DNA from: Azolla pinnata
Taxonomy: Eukaryota > Streptophyta > Polypodiopsida > Salviniales > Salviniaceae
Direction of reading: 5' to 3'
Length of the DNA: 47,781 nucleotides
Assembly (NCBI GenBank): GCA_037176905.1
Contig: JBBBWG010027534.1
Span: 44,786-92,566, forward strand
In this document: positions 12,514 through 24,047 of the stretch, in pieces
Position numbering within the stretch: position 1 is the first letter of the stretch
Layout of the letters: each line of letters opens with the position of its first letter
Program-made: the position numbers and the translations under genes
The notes under the pieces: model-generated
The model's database searches: none
Seen by the model: only the letters and a program-made list of their open reading frames with translations
Told to the model about the DNA's origin: nothing

Positions 12514-13960
12514 GTAGTACAATTCCTGCAATTTCAGAAATCGATATTAGTTATAAATTTGTGCAGATATTTACTTACAAACGTTCATAAATCAAGCACA
12601 GTATTGCACGTCATTGTTTTCTGGAAAGATATACCATGTTACTTAGCTTCAAGATGAAGGTGTCACGCCAAACATACAAGGGATCCGACACAAAATTACA
12701 GATCGACTCAGCAGAGCCAATGCAATTATAGAAAGTGACAGTTTTCCCATTATTCTGAGAAGGAAAACAGAATGGTATACGTTTCTCCTTTGACAGATTG
12801 AGCGTTTTAGAGTAAAACGATGAATGCCCGCATACAAATTACTCCGACTACAAAAAGAAAAGGTCGCTCTGTTACATCATAGAGGAATTTTAGGTTTAGG
12901 CATATGGTCTTTCTTTTGAAATGACACACTTCAGTGGATATAAGGCATAAAACACTCCTAAATTCTATTTTGAAAGAACCAAGTCAGCTACAACTAGAAC
13001 TGTGATATCGATTTCCTTTTAAAAAGATCATTCCAGTATCAGCGGAAGGAAACCCACCTAGAAACTAGTCTAAGAGAGATCATCCGATTAAAAAATTCAA
13101 GTTTTTTTTCCATTTCTGTCACATAAAACAGTGAATTTGATCTGCCTCTGCTTTCAACATGAAGAATTCCTGTCAAAATGAAAGCAAACCCTCCCAATAA
13201 CGAGCTGATTAGATTTGAGATGGGAAGGCCTTTTTCACTACATGTGTCCATAAACGCATGAGCCTAGACATTCCAGTCTAAATAAATGTGCTCAGTGATG
13301 GTTCCTGTAAAAATTCTATGTGCTTGGGAGTTGCAGCAATATTGAGAGTGTGCTAAATTCTCGCACCTTTTGGGACAATCCTTCGTCCCTAATCTGTTAG
13401 AAACCTTGCCCTGAAAAACTTTATATAGATCAGCCATTCTCTGCCTATTTTCTCGCATGCCAAGGAGAAACGGCCATTCGTAAACAGAAGAAAAGCATAG
13501 GGTTAGCGCGATAGTATTCGTTGATTCAGCTGTAAGAAGTAAAGCAATGCGCACAAAATCACAAAAGATCTAGCAGAAAGTAGAAAAACGCAGGAAAGCC
13601 AAACAATGAAGAAGAAGAAGAAGAAGAAGAAGAAGAAGAAGAAGGAGAGATGAATTGGAAACAGAATGGGAAGGACAGGGAAGAAGAAACCCTAAATTCC
13701 GCAACCAGAATGCACGAGAAACGACAAAAAGGAGGAATGAATAGCAGCAACAACACACAGCAGAAGAGAAACCCTAAAATTCTGCAATCACGGGGGGAAG
13801 GGAATGCATACCTGGCGAGAGCGAATCTTCCTGAGCTGAGCGAGAGAGAAAGACAGAGGCACAGAGAGGGGGAGAGAGAGCTGAAGAAGACGAAGAAAAC
13901 ACAGCACAGTGGAGGAGAGAAAAGGGGGGGCGCTTCTTCGTCCTCGTCACTGTTGTTTCT
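12514..13960 (-). promoter_or_regulatory. 5' leader, leader intron and GAA tract of the CIP73-like gene
   Basis: The start codon at 12513 is preceded by only 12 bases of exon and a good acceptor (TTGCAG at 12531-12526). A matching donor (CGCCAG followed by GTATGC) occurs at 13812/13811, so a leader intron of about 1.3 kb is likely. The minus-strand leader contains a TTC tract (plus-strand GAA run 13608-13643) and AAACCCTAAA telo-box-like motifs near 13688 and 13771. No other gene is visible. Confidence 0.55.
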
Positions 13961-15473
13961 CTGCAGCAGAGAGATGGGCTTGACGGCGCCGTCAGCGCGC
14001 CGTCATATCTAACGCCCCTCCGCTTCCTTCCCGAGAAAAAGCCACACGTGAGTCTTGAGATTGGTCTTCTCTTGATTGACCGGGGCACAACTCAGAAGAA
14101 ATCATCAGTTTTTCTTGACTCAGAAGAAATCATCAGATCGACCGAAGATGAGCGAGATTGAATCGAAGCCGAGCCGAGCCCGATTCTGGTTGCTGGCATC
14201 AGAAGAATCGCATCGGGGTTCGGATTCTCTCGAATTCCCTGGATTCGATCCGACTCCGCCGCGATCGTTTCGCGCCGAGCTGGCTGGGTATTTAGGGGTT
14301 TTAGCATCAGGCTCGAGCCGTTTGGGGGGGTCAACCCCACGCCGAATAAGATCGACTAGAGATGAGCCTGATCGATCTGACTCGAGCCATGGCTGGTGAT
14401 TCTGGCTGCTAGCATCGGAGAATCCCATCGCTCGGCTTCTCTCGAAGATTTCTAATCTAGTTGACTCCATCGCAACCGACTGCTTCGAACTGTTGGAGAC
14501 GACGACGACGACGACGACAACTATCGCGGTGGAAGTAGTGGTGGCGATATGTCATAGCATTGACCTCGAGCCGCGGAGGTCAAGCCAAGTGGGATTGAAT
14601 TAATCCAGAGCCAAGCCTAATTTATTTCAAGTCAAGCCAAGCCTAATTGGTTGGTTGTTCATGTGCTATGACAACCTACTCAGCCTCAGCTCGCAATGTC
14701 GTCCTGAACAAGGGCTCGGGGTTCAGATAGCTTTATAACGAGACTACTGCCAAAGGAATAGAGCACGCAAACTGACTCCGAGTAATTTCACGACATCCCA
14801 ACATATGCTGGAGAGAGACGGTCAACGTGGTCAAGGGGTTTGTTTGTATATACATTATTTGGGCCAGGCAAGTCAAGCTGAATGTTTGCTTTCGAGGAAA
14901 ACACCCCGTTTGCATGGGAGCATTCGACATTCAACGCACTAACACCCGATCATATTCCAAATCAAATGGAAGGCAAGGAACACAAACAATCAGCAATGAA
15001 ATTCAACATATATACAACTGTGATGCGCTTGTCGCTAAATCGATACAATTCTGGAAAGTCCCTCCACCCAACCACTACATTTCAGACCATATCAACATGA
15101 ACTGCTCCCGACTTGAATCGGTCGTTCCCCTTGCAAGATCCCGTTTACCCAAAGTCATTTCGCAGAGCTCAAATCCCTCGTGATGTAGCTAGAGCCCGAA
15201 CAGGAGAGGCGAAATTACAAGGAGAGAAGCATCTTTCCAGGTTAGCCGATCGGCAAAGGGATCGAAACAAGAAGACTTAAAACATCATTATTCAAAACGA
15301 ATGACAACGACGATGGGCAACAAACACAACAACAATTGTTGGTAGGGCACGAATGATATTTGCGCCTCTTTGTTACAGGGTGTAATATGGACAGGAAGGA
15401 ATCTGCTTCTATCTTCTTCTGTTTTTGTGTTTTTTTTTTGTTCTTGTGTGTGTCACAAATGCTGCTTGTTATG
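13961..15473. other. Intergenic region, no gene recognised
   Basis: This contains low-complexity CGAGCC/GATCGG-rich sequence at about 14140-14470, similar in flavour to the duplicated block at 5853-6240, a direct repeat of ACTCAGAAGAAATCATCAG (14090-14108 and 14118-14136) and a short GAC run near 14500. ORFs here are overlapping artefacts on both strands. The part next to 15473 should carry the 3' untranslated region of the WNK gene. Confidence 0.5.
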
Positions 15474-17458
15474 TCACAACGGCGGGATCGAATGAATTGG
15501 CCGGCGAAAGCCCTGGTCGGAGGAGGGTGTTAGCAAGATGCCGATCCCAACGGGGGCAAGCTCGTGGAGCTTCGTGCGGCTTCTGAACGAGAGCCGGTTC
15601 CACCACAGGGATTTCCCCAGGGACAACGCATCGCGGAGGATGGATCCTTCGGAAGAGAGCTTATTCGTCGACAGATCTGCTTCGAAAACCGATGATACTT
15701 CGGGAGCAACGGGAGGCGAGCTCGCAAGCTCATCGTCGCGATGGTACAAGGTTCCACGATCTTCTTCCTCCATCCCATTCTCCTCCTGCATCGGAAGCCT
15801 CGCCAGAACCACCTCCAGATTCATCACCAGAGCTCTGAGCTCCTGACTGATCAGATCGGCGATCATCGCCAGATCCGAGTCCGGGTAGCCCAGGGCCTGC
15901 ACCATCTCCTCGGCCACTCTCGCGGGCGTGTCCGACCTCAGATCGAACTGGAAGCCGATGTTGCACGACTTGGACGCCTCTTGGATGCGGATCCGGAGGC
16001 TCAGCGTGTTCACGTCTTCCACTTTCCCGGAGACGTGGTAGCTCCGCGTGAATGCAGAAGAAGCCCGAAGGCCATGCCCATCCTCGCCAGCCGCCATGTC
16101 TCGCTCCACCCTCTTGCAGCTTCTCCGCTTCTGCCACGAATTGCGCTTCTTCTTCTTCTTCTTCCATTTCTTCATCTCCTCCTCCTCGTCGGCGAGCCCT
16201 CGCTCCGATCCTGCTTCCTTGCACCGCAGGAAGGGATCGTTCAGTAGCTCCGCGGCGGATGGCCTCTGCGATGCGGGCAGCAGGCATCGGTCGATGAGCC
16301 TCCGCGCGAGCGCGTCGTGCACCTTGAGCAGCGATCGCGGCTTCTTTCCGCTGGTAACCTTCTGGTAGATCTCGCGCAGATCCCTGCACTCCGTGTACGG
16401 GTACTCCAGGGTGAGCAGCTCCAGCATGCACATGCCGAACGAGTAGACGTCGGCCGACTCGTCGTAATCCTCCCAGAACATCTCCGGGGCCATGAACTCG
16501 GGGGTTCCGACGGCCGTGTGCACGCGGCGCGACTCGCCGAGCTCGATCGCCGATCCGAAATCCCCGATCTTGAGGGCGCCGCTCGAGCTGCACTTGACGA
16601 AGATGTTCTCGCACTTGAGATCGCGATGAACGACGGGGGGATCCCGGCTATGGAGGTGCGCCAGGCCTTCGGCGATCTGGCGCCCCCAGCTCGCCGCGGC
16701 CTTGTTGCTGATGTGCCGATGCTTCAGCCTGTGGTCGAGCAGCGTGGAGGCGCAGAGCTCGGTGATGAAGTTGGTCTCTCCCGTGACCTCGCTCACCCAC
16801 GCCGAGTACAGCTTCAGGATGCCCTTGTGCTTGATCCTCCTCAGGAGGCGAACTTCCCTCTGCGCGGAGAGCGCCTGCTCCTCGGGGCCCTGCTGCGTCC
16901 ACATCTTCGACTTGTTCCACGCCACTTCCCGGCAGTCGACCAGATGGTACGCCCTGTACACCGTCTTCATTGCCCCCTTCCCCAGCACCTCGCTGTAGCG
17001 GCCATAGACCCCGGAGGGATCGTACTCCACGAACTCCGCCGCATCCGCGGCGTGGAGAGGGCCATGGCCGCGGTCGATGATGTTGCTGTCGCCGTTGTAG
17101 AAGCGCAAATTGTGGCGATTCTGAGCGTCCATGTCCGGGGAGTAGACATCGCCGTTGATGTGGTCGAAGTGGTCATCACCATCGCCATCACCNNNNNNNN
17201 NNNNNNNNNNNNNNNNNNNNNNNNNNNNNNNNNNNNNNNNNNNNNNNNNNNNNNNNNNNNNNNNNNNNNNNNNNNNNNNNNNNNNNNNNNNNCGTCGTCA
17301 TCACCATAACCATCGCCATCGCCGTCATCATCACCTTCTTCATCGTCATCGTCATCATCGCCATCGCCGTCGTCGTCGTCGTCTTCATCCCCGTCGGCGA
17401 TGTGAGATTCGGGGGGCTCATCGTCAGCTTCCTCGTCCAAATCTTCTCCGGAAAGCAT
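15474..17458 (-). CDS. WNK: WNK-type Ser/Thr protein kinase with acidic N-terminus (contains assembly gap)
   Basis: The N-terminus starts MLSGEDLDEEADDEPPESH and continues as an Asp/Gly repeat that is interrupted by 100 N (17193-17292); after the gap the frame resumes at GDDHFDHINGDVYSPDMDAQ and is open for over 550 codons. The kinase domain shows the WNK signature: the Gly-rich loop GKGAMKTVYRAY carries the catalytic Lys, and subdomain II reads VAWN instead of holding Lys. Other motifs are HRDLKCENIFV, GTPEFMAPEMFWEDYDESAD and YSFGMCMLELLTLEYPY. The activation segment starts DFGSA, where plant WNKs I recall have DLGLA. A C-terminal OSR1-type domain follows (TLSLRIRIQEASKSCNIGFQ, then FDLRSDTPARVAEEMVQALG). 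No coding intron is visible. WNKs act in osmotic, ion, clock and flowering signalling. The true length is unknown because of the gap. Confidence 0.92.
17193..17292. other. Assembly gap (100 N) within an Asp/Gly codon repeat
   Basis: Exactly 100 N, a conventional placeholder for a gap of unknown size. Both flanks are GAT/GGT/GAC trinucleotide repeat in the WNK reading frame, so the gap most likely reflects collapse of a longer repeat. Confidence 0.95.
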
Positions 17459-17639
17459 CGTATACACTGGAGGGGAAGAGAGCGAGAAAAGGAGAAAAAC
17501 AACAAACAGAGCCGGAATTGGATGGGGGAAACGGCAGAGCGATGGAGGCTTACCTGCGACGAGGAGGAGGAGGATCGATGGAGGGAGCGAGGGGGAAGGG
17601 AAAGACGCAGTTCGATCCTTCAGAAAAAACACAGACGAA

Positions 17640-17673
<34 letters not shown>

Positions 17674-17704
17674 GAAGAAAAGGAAGAAAGAAGAAGACGA
17701 CCAC
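17459..17704 (-). promoter_or_regulatory. 5' leader and short leader intron of the WNK gene
   Basis: Seven bases upstream of the start codon is an acceptor (TTCCCCTCCAG), and a donor (GCAG followed by GTAAGC) lies at 17554/17553. This gives an 87-bp leader intron at 17467-17553. The leader exon is a CTT/TTC tract in the sense direction (plus-strand GAA/GGA run about 17636-17695). Confidence 0.65.
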
Positions 17705-19091
17705 TTTTATCTTTTTTAAAATAAAGTGCGATTTATTTCTTTATTATTTGCTGGCCTTTTATTTTATTTTTTGTTTCTTGCCGAATTTACGTGTCCACGA
17801 AATTTTTTTTCTCTCTCTTTTACTTTTAAAAAATCAAAATAAATCAAAATAAATCAGAAAATCGAATGAGAGGTCTCGGGATCGAATCTCGCCTGGGAAG
17901 CAAAAAAACAACAAAAAAACACACAAAAATGAAAATAAACTTCTTGCTCCATAAACTGCTCTGATTGTTGGAATCTGTCTGTATTTTCTATGCGTCTGTG
18001 TTCCGATCGGATTTTTACGTGCGAGTTCCGTTGCACAGATTTTGCACTGCTCGCTGTGTCGGATCGGCGGATTATTCGTCGGCACTTGTCTAGTCTTTGT
18101 GTGTATATGTAGTTGTAGGTGTATGTACATATGCGTATAAACATCTGCGATCGACAGATCGACAGACAGCTGGCGAGACGACGAAGCATGCGCTTCTCTT
18201 CTGTTCGTTCCTTCTCCCAGTTGCTTGCCGAGAAGAAAGTCTTTTCCGTTTCCCCGCCCGCATCTTCGTACCAACCGAAATCCACCATCTTTCTACCCTA
18301 CTCTTTTCTTACTGCAATCTGTCGCAGATGTACGTAACATCCCGGTCGAGTCGGGCCCGTCATCATCTTCTTCGTGGATATGGCATGACATCTCCTCTCA
18401 GAGTTCTTCTTCTATAGCATCATCGCATCATTAGAACGATGTCTCTCGATAAACCACTTCTCTTTCCTTATCTACCTACCTATCTATCTAATTATCTATC
18501 TATCATTGCACTCCTGTGATGGCGGAAATCGTCGAGTCTTCTGTGCCTCATTGAGAGAGCATTTCTAGTTCCAATAGGGCTGCCTTCACAAGAAGCCTCC
18601 CCCCCCCCCATGCGATTCGACAAGCAGCAAAGAACAAGACAACCTAGTTATGCGAGCAACGATTCAACCGAATCCTCGGAACACAGAAGAAGGTCTAAAC
18701 ATCCTCTCATCATATGCAAAAAAAAAAAAAAAAAAACCATCTATCGGAAGCCTGTCTCTCGGTCGATCCGAGAATCCGACGGTTCCGTCTGTCTGGCTCC
18801 GCATCGTTCGCAGCGTTCCACCAAGGTTAAAAGAGCAAAAGTGTATGAAAAACAGAATTGCTAAGGATTTGCAATTATTCCTTCACAATGTGGGTTAGAA
18901 GATGTTCATAGGTTTAGAAATGGTGGCCAGAGTGGGATTCGAACCATGGTCCACAAGAGAGAGAGAGATAAGGTTTTCTTCTTCCTTCAGACTTTTTCTG
19001 TCTCCTGTTGAGTTTTGCCCTCTTTCTCTTCTTCTTCAGTTCTGAGAAAACACAGAGCTTTGCAGTCTCAGCGAACAAGCGGAGCGAAACC
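17705..19091. promoter_or_regulatory. Divergent intergenic region between WNK and UPF0301 genes
   Basis: About 1.4 kb separates the two divergent genes and should hold both promoters. I see AT-rich stretches near 17720-17860, CTAT/CTAC microsatellite at 18470-18505, a C9 run near 18600, an A18 run near 18720, and a GA run near 18957-18968. Two short motifs resemble the T-arm of tRNA genes but are not complete tRNAs. No gene is supported. Confidence 0.45.
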
Positions 19092-21349
19092 ATGCGAGCT
19101 TCTTCTCCCTACCGATCCTTGGAGCCTTGTTCCATCGCCCGCTGCTGCCTTCCCTCCCTCCCCCGGGCCCCGCCCTCCATCTCTGCAATCGCCGTTCCTC
19201 CTCCCGCCGCTTCGAACGCTTCCTCGCTGCAATGCGCGTCCCCTTGCCTCCCCGGCAAACCCGCCGCCGTTCCTCCGATCTTCCGAAACCACCGTCAGTT
19301 GCTCCTTCCCCTACACTCTTATCTGTCTATATAGTCTCCTTTTGTTCAAACTCGGTTCTGTTCTTGGTTTTTGCTTTCGAACAAGCCGGAGCTTCCATTC
19401 TCAAGGACAACACGACTCTGAAATGTTGTTGTGCCTCATGAGATCTGTTGTCGAACCATTGGCTCCCGTCTTTCTCCTCTTCGAGCATTAAAGAAACATG
19501 CGATCCGTCTGCAAGAAGAGGAATGAACCCGGGCAAAATCTCTGCATTTTTAATCCTAGTTTTACTAATACTGATTGCCTAAGCGTATAAAAGAATGCCA
19601 GGCATTCGCGTGTACGAATATTCCTAGGAAGCTTCTGATTTTCGCGAAAAGAAAAAACAAAAAATGCAACCCAAGTTTGTCTGCGCCTGATGAAATTGGC
19701 ATTGGACAACATATTATGCATTTCTTATTCATGCATCAAAATTTCATTTCTTCTTCTTTACACAAAAGATAAACTGTGAGCATTGGATATCTATGGAAAA
19801 AGCAGAGCAAAATCCGTGTTTTCTTCAATCTACTCATACCAAATTTAATCAGATATGCTGTGAAACGACTGTGCCTTTGTATGTGTACGATTTTCTTTTG
19901 TAACCAATAGACTCAGAAGAATGGTTAATATTGTTTGTCAAAATCTGTGCATCCATATGAAACCTTCTTTTTTCTCGCATCAAGAAACTCGAAGATACGT
20001 GGCAACACCAAGTGTTCACAATGTGCTAATATTTCAATGTTTGCCAGCTCCATAAAATAAAAATGACCAAATTGTGAAGTCCCTAGTTAGATGCAAATTA
20101 TGGGAATGCATTTCCATCTTCTAGCGATTCCACTCATCTTAGTGTCCATCTTTCATTATGGTGATCCCACTCATCTCAGTTATCTAGCCGAATTATGCTT
20201 CTATATAATCCCAATGATATCTCCTTCAACAGTATTCAATTACATGGGATTGTGAATGGAAAGGCATTTTGAATGGAAAGACTGCAACGGAAAGTCTTAA
20301 TCTGCACTATAGGCCTTGTTTGTTATCCATCATTCGAAAGATAAAATATCCTAATCTGTTATACATCTTTCGGAAGATATAATTCCTTTATTTGATATGA
20401 ATAGCTCCAAAGAAACATCTTTTTTGGTAATCATACCTTAAAGCATTGTAAAAGAAACACTGATATGGTTTTTATTTCTATAGATTGGAGACTTGTTTGT
20501 AGGGCATCAGGATCAGACGATACTAATCAAGGAAATTCCTCTGGAAAGGAAGAAGAAGATTTCTTCAGCGTAGAAGATTCGAGATCGTCACTTGGAAATG
20601 ATGGCAAAGACATCAAGCAGTCAAACGGAGCAAGCATAGAAGAAGACTGGCGAAGCTTTCGAGCTAGGTTAGTGGCATCTGAGTCCACAGAAGGGACATC
20701 AACAGAGCAAAAGAATGCACCATTGCTTGCTAACAAGTGGGCACACCCAATTCTTTCACCTGAGACAGGGTGTCTTCTTGTTGCTACTGAGAAGCTTGAT
20801 GGTCAGGGTCCATTCGAGAGATCTGTTATATTGCTCCTTCGGTTAGGCTCGAGCAAACCTCAAGATGGTCCTTTTGGTGTCATCTTGAACCGTCCGATTG
20901 TGAACACCATCTGTGAATCTGAGCCAATAACTCAGCAGATGGCTCACATCCTTCGGAACAGCTTGGTATTCTACGGTGGTCCCCTCGCCACTCATATCTT
21001 CCTAGTGAAAAGGAAGGATGGTGCTGGTGCTGGGGACAAATTGGATGGGTTGGAGAAGATCATGAATAATATCTACTATGGCTTTTCAGATGGTTCCCAA
21101 TTGCAACATGTTGAAAAGCTTGTGGAAATTGAAGATGGCAAAGGCCACTTTCGTAATTTCTTGGGATATGCTGGTTGGGATTTTCATCAGTTAGAGAATG
21201 AAATCGACCAGGAGTTTTGGTATGTGGCAGCCTGTAGTTCTGACCTTATTATGGAGACACCTAGCGAGTCATTGTGGCAAGAAATCCTGATGGCCATGGG
21301 AGGAGAGTATGCAGAAGTAAGTAAAAGAACGAGAACAGATGGCTTATGA
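19092..21349 (+). CDS. UPF0301 / AlgH-YqgE (DUF179) family protein, probably plastid
   Basis: Two exons, 19092-19293 and 20484-21349, give 355 residues. Exon 1 is a typical transit peptide: Ser/Pro/Ala/Arg-rich, almost without acidic residues. The acceptor TTTCTATAG at 20475-20483 is chosen because it restores the phase. Exon 2 contains a plant-type linker (DWRSFRARLVASE) and then the DUF179 core: ANKWAHPILSPETGCLLVAT, RSVILLLRLGSS, DGPFGVILNRPI, VFYGGPLATHIFLV, FLGYAGWDFHQLENEIDQE and WYVAACSSDLI. Bacterial AlgH/YqgE proteins were once called transcriptional regulators, but the biochemical function is not established. Two similar genes exist in Arabidopsis. The 1.2-kb intron has no recognised content except a possible MITE-like GGCCTTGTTTG motif near 20312. 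Confidence 0.9.
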
Positions 21350-23129
21350 AAATATGCCGATGCAGTACTGACAGACACGAATGGGTGAGAAGGCATAGCA
21401 GTGCAAAAGACGAGGAAATAGAGCAGGACTGGATATGGTATTTATATATCATTCTATGAGCTATAAACTATGGGAATGATCTCAAGTAGAAGGCGGTTTT
21501 ATTTACCTATGTTTAAAAGCTGTCAACTTGAGGCTTGTACAAATGTATAACAGTTGAATAGATAGGGTAGGGATCCATAACAATCAACTGAGTCGGGATT
21601 CATATTTGACCTCTGTTGATTTTTGTTAGCGTAAATTTGTATGCATGCGTTCTCTGTTATTATCAATAAAATGCCCAGGACTGCAATCTTTGCATGTGTT
21701 TCGTTCAAAGATTGCTTGGGTTAAGTTTGTGGTGCTACTCTGGTGGTCTCTCCCTATTTGACATTCTTACAATTTGCGCTAGCTGATGTAAACAAGCACC
21801 TGAGTATGAATTTTTTCATTTCAATGCAAGTAATCTATATTGAAGGTTCAGTCTCATGAAATCTGAGCATATAAAAGCATGCTAAATCAACTTTTCAGAG
21901 CCATTCTTACCAGTTTTCTTTTTTTCCTTGCCCAAAATACCAGGCCAAACACAGTCAAGCAGAATGATGGGAACGAAATCCTCAAGGTAAGAGGATAGGA
22001 AGAGGCTTCTGAGCGGTAATTTAGCAAGTGCAATATTATTATACATGATTAAGCATGCTCACAATCCATATAAACAGGCTAATTGAAAGGTCAGATTTCT
22101 GATGGAACTCTGAATGCAACGGCGACCGAGTTCACTGCGCGTGTGGCATTTTTTATGATGGGCAAAGAACTCCAAAGAAAGGACAATAATTATCCAAGGG
22201 GGAGAGAAGAAGGTGTAGTTGCAGGAACTTTTAAAGATGCAATTAAAGCGTTAACCTCTTTCTTCTGTTCACCCCCTAATGTAGGTAAGACCGGGGGCCG
22301 TGGGTTGAAAACATGGCTTTGTTCGACGTGGCGTCGACATGCTTCCAATAGTGGTAAGGGGTTAGAAAAGCTTATAGCTCTGGTTTAAGTTGGTATTGAC
22401 TTTGTCCAATCAATGGAAGGAGGAGGTGGAGGAAGAGGAGGAGGAGCTGAAGTCATGGAAGGATTGCAGCCATTGGCTAAGCTTGTACCACTTTGCTTCC
22501 ATAGCCATACTGATGAGTACAGGTAAGTTGTGGATGTATCATCATCTTCATCATCATGATCTATGATCCTCCTACTCCTCCTACTCCTCCTCCTCCTCAT
22601 CATCTTCGATCGATCGATCGAATCGGATGGAAGGAAAAGCAGTAATGGCCAGGCTCACCAGCCAGCTTTGAACATTCGTCGTCGTCGAGTGCGCAGCAGA
22701 AATGCGCATCGCTGAAAGCAATAGATTGTTGGGCCGAGGAATTCGAGATCTAGTTGCTCCTGGAAGTAGTGGTGGTAGTAGCAGCAAGCAAGCAAGCAAG
22801 CAGTGCACATATGGATGAATGTGTGGCCTGTATATCCTTAAATGGAAGGAGGTTACTCCTCTCCATGCAAGAGCTTATTACACTATACTGCCTGTCTTTT
22901 CTGGGTTACAGCAACACAACCTCAACTGAGTGAATGGGGGAAGGTTTCTTGCTTTCCTTCTTTCTTTGGCTTCCTTCCATCAATGCTGGAGCCTGCACAC
23001 AGAAAAAAGTCTTGGCAATCTATTGCTGCAATGCGTGTGCTATGCGTGTGCAGCTAGTCCCTTTTAGAAGATGGGCACTAGCAAGGCCATACTGAGCTGC
23101 AGCAACCCTATATTTTGGAGCTGAAGATT
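21350..23129. other. Intergenic region between UPF0301 and NAC genes
   Basis: The first 350 bases should be the 3' untranslated region of the UPF0301 gene (AATAAA at about 21664). A plus-strand ORF at 22083-22388 of about 100 codons is unrecognised and probably not a gene. At 22565-22620 there is a CTCCTC run and a GATC palindrome run (ATCGATCGATCGAT). Confidence 0.45.
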
Positions 23130-23603
23130 GAGGCAGCTAACTGGTTACAGTGCTGTCTGATCATAGGTCCTAGAATTTGCATAGACACAGCACAATCACA
23201 ATCTAACTGGTTACACTGTCTGATCAGAATCAGAATCAGAATCAGAATCAGAATCAGAATCAGAATCACAATCTAACTGGTTACACTGGCTGATCACAAC
23301 CAGAATCAGAATCAGAATCACAATCACAACCACAATCTAACTGGTTACACTGTCTGATCACGATCACAATCACAATCACAATCTAACTGGTTACACTGTC
23401 AGATCACAATCACAATCACAATCACAATCTAACTGGTTACACTGTCTGATCACAATCACAATCACAATCTAACTGGTTACACTGTCTGATCACAATCACA
23501 ATCACAATCTAACTGGTTACACTGTCTGATCACAATCACAATCACAATCACAATCACAATCTAACTGGTTAGTTACACTGTCTGATCATATAGGTCCTAG
23601 ATT
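23130..23603. repeat. Minisatellite with nested CACAAT hexamers upstream of the NAC start
   Basis: About eight variable units share the core CTAACTGGTTACACTGTCTG followed by 2-8 copies of ATCAGA or ATCACA hexamers. A leader segment (GGTCCTAGAATTTGCATAGA) at 23167-23186 is repeated almost exactly after the last unit (23592-23611), so the array lies between two copies of the same flank. The right flank reaches the NAC start codon. Confidence 0.85.
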
Positions 23604-23615
23604 TTGCATAGACAG

Positions 23616-23950
23616 ATGAGATCAGTTTCCATGGAGGAGGAGGAGGAGGATCAGGAGACTAGGAGTGGATCGACGCTGCCTCCGGGGTTCCGATTCCACC
23701 CGACGGAGGAGGAGCTGATCCACTTCTATTTGCGGCGCAAGATATCGACATCGGGCGCCACTGGCAGCAGCAGCAGCTTCGAGTTCGAGTCCGTGATCCC
23801 CGAGGTCCAGCTCAACGAGCTCGAGCCATGGGACATTCAAGGTAATAGTTAGTACTACTAGATTTCATATAGAATGGAAAGATAGATAGATAGAATGCAA
23901 CACAAAGGCAGCTGAATCCATAGCTGCAAGCTTGAGCCTAACTAACCCCC

Positions 23951-23985
<35 letters not shown>

Positions 23986-23995
23986 GTGATGATGG

Positions 23996-24047
<52 letters not shown>

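Noticed and set aside
15730..17309. Long ORFs opposite and in other frames of the WNK gene
   Set aside because: These are shadow frames caused by high GC at third codon positions; only the minus frame with kinase motifs is conserved.
17868..17895. Second T-arm-like motif (minus strand GCGAGATTCGATCCCGAGAC)
   Set aside because: No complete cloverleaf around it and no A-box at the right distance; possibly a SINE relic, but not supportable.
18922..18950. tRNA gene on the minus strand: GGTTCGAATCCCACTCTGGC looks like a T-arm and 3' acceptor strand
   Set aside because: The upstream half (D-arm, anticodon arm, 5' acceptor strand) is missing; the sequence there is a GA repeat. At best it is a tRNA or SINE fragment.
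20305..20400. MITE-like terminus GGCCTTGTTTG in the UPF0301 intron
   Set aside because: I could not find a matching inverted terminus or a target-site duplication, so no element is called.
22083..22388. 101-codon plus-strand ORF between UPF0301 and NAC
   Set aside because: No recognisable family, no splice context or promoter cues; chance ORF or a fragment of a relic element cannot be separated.
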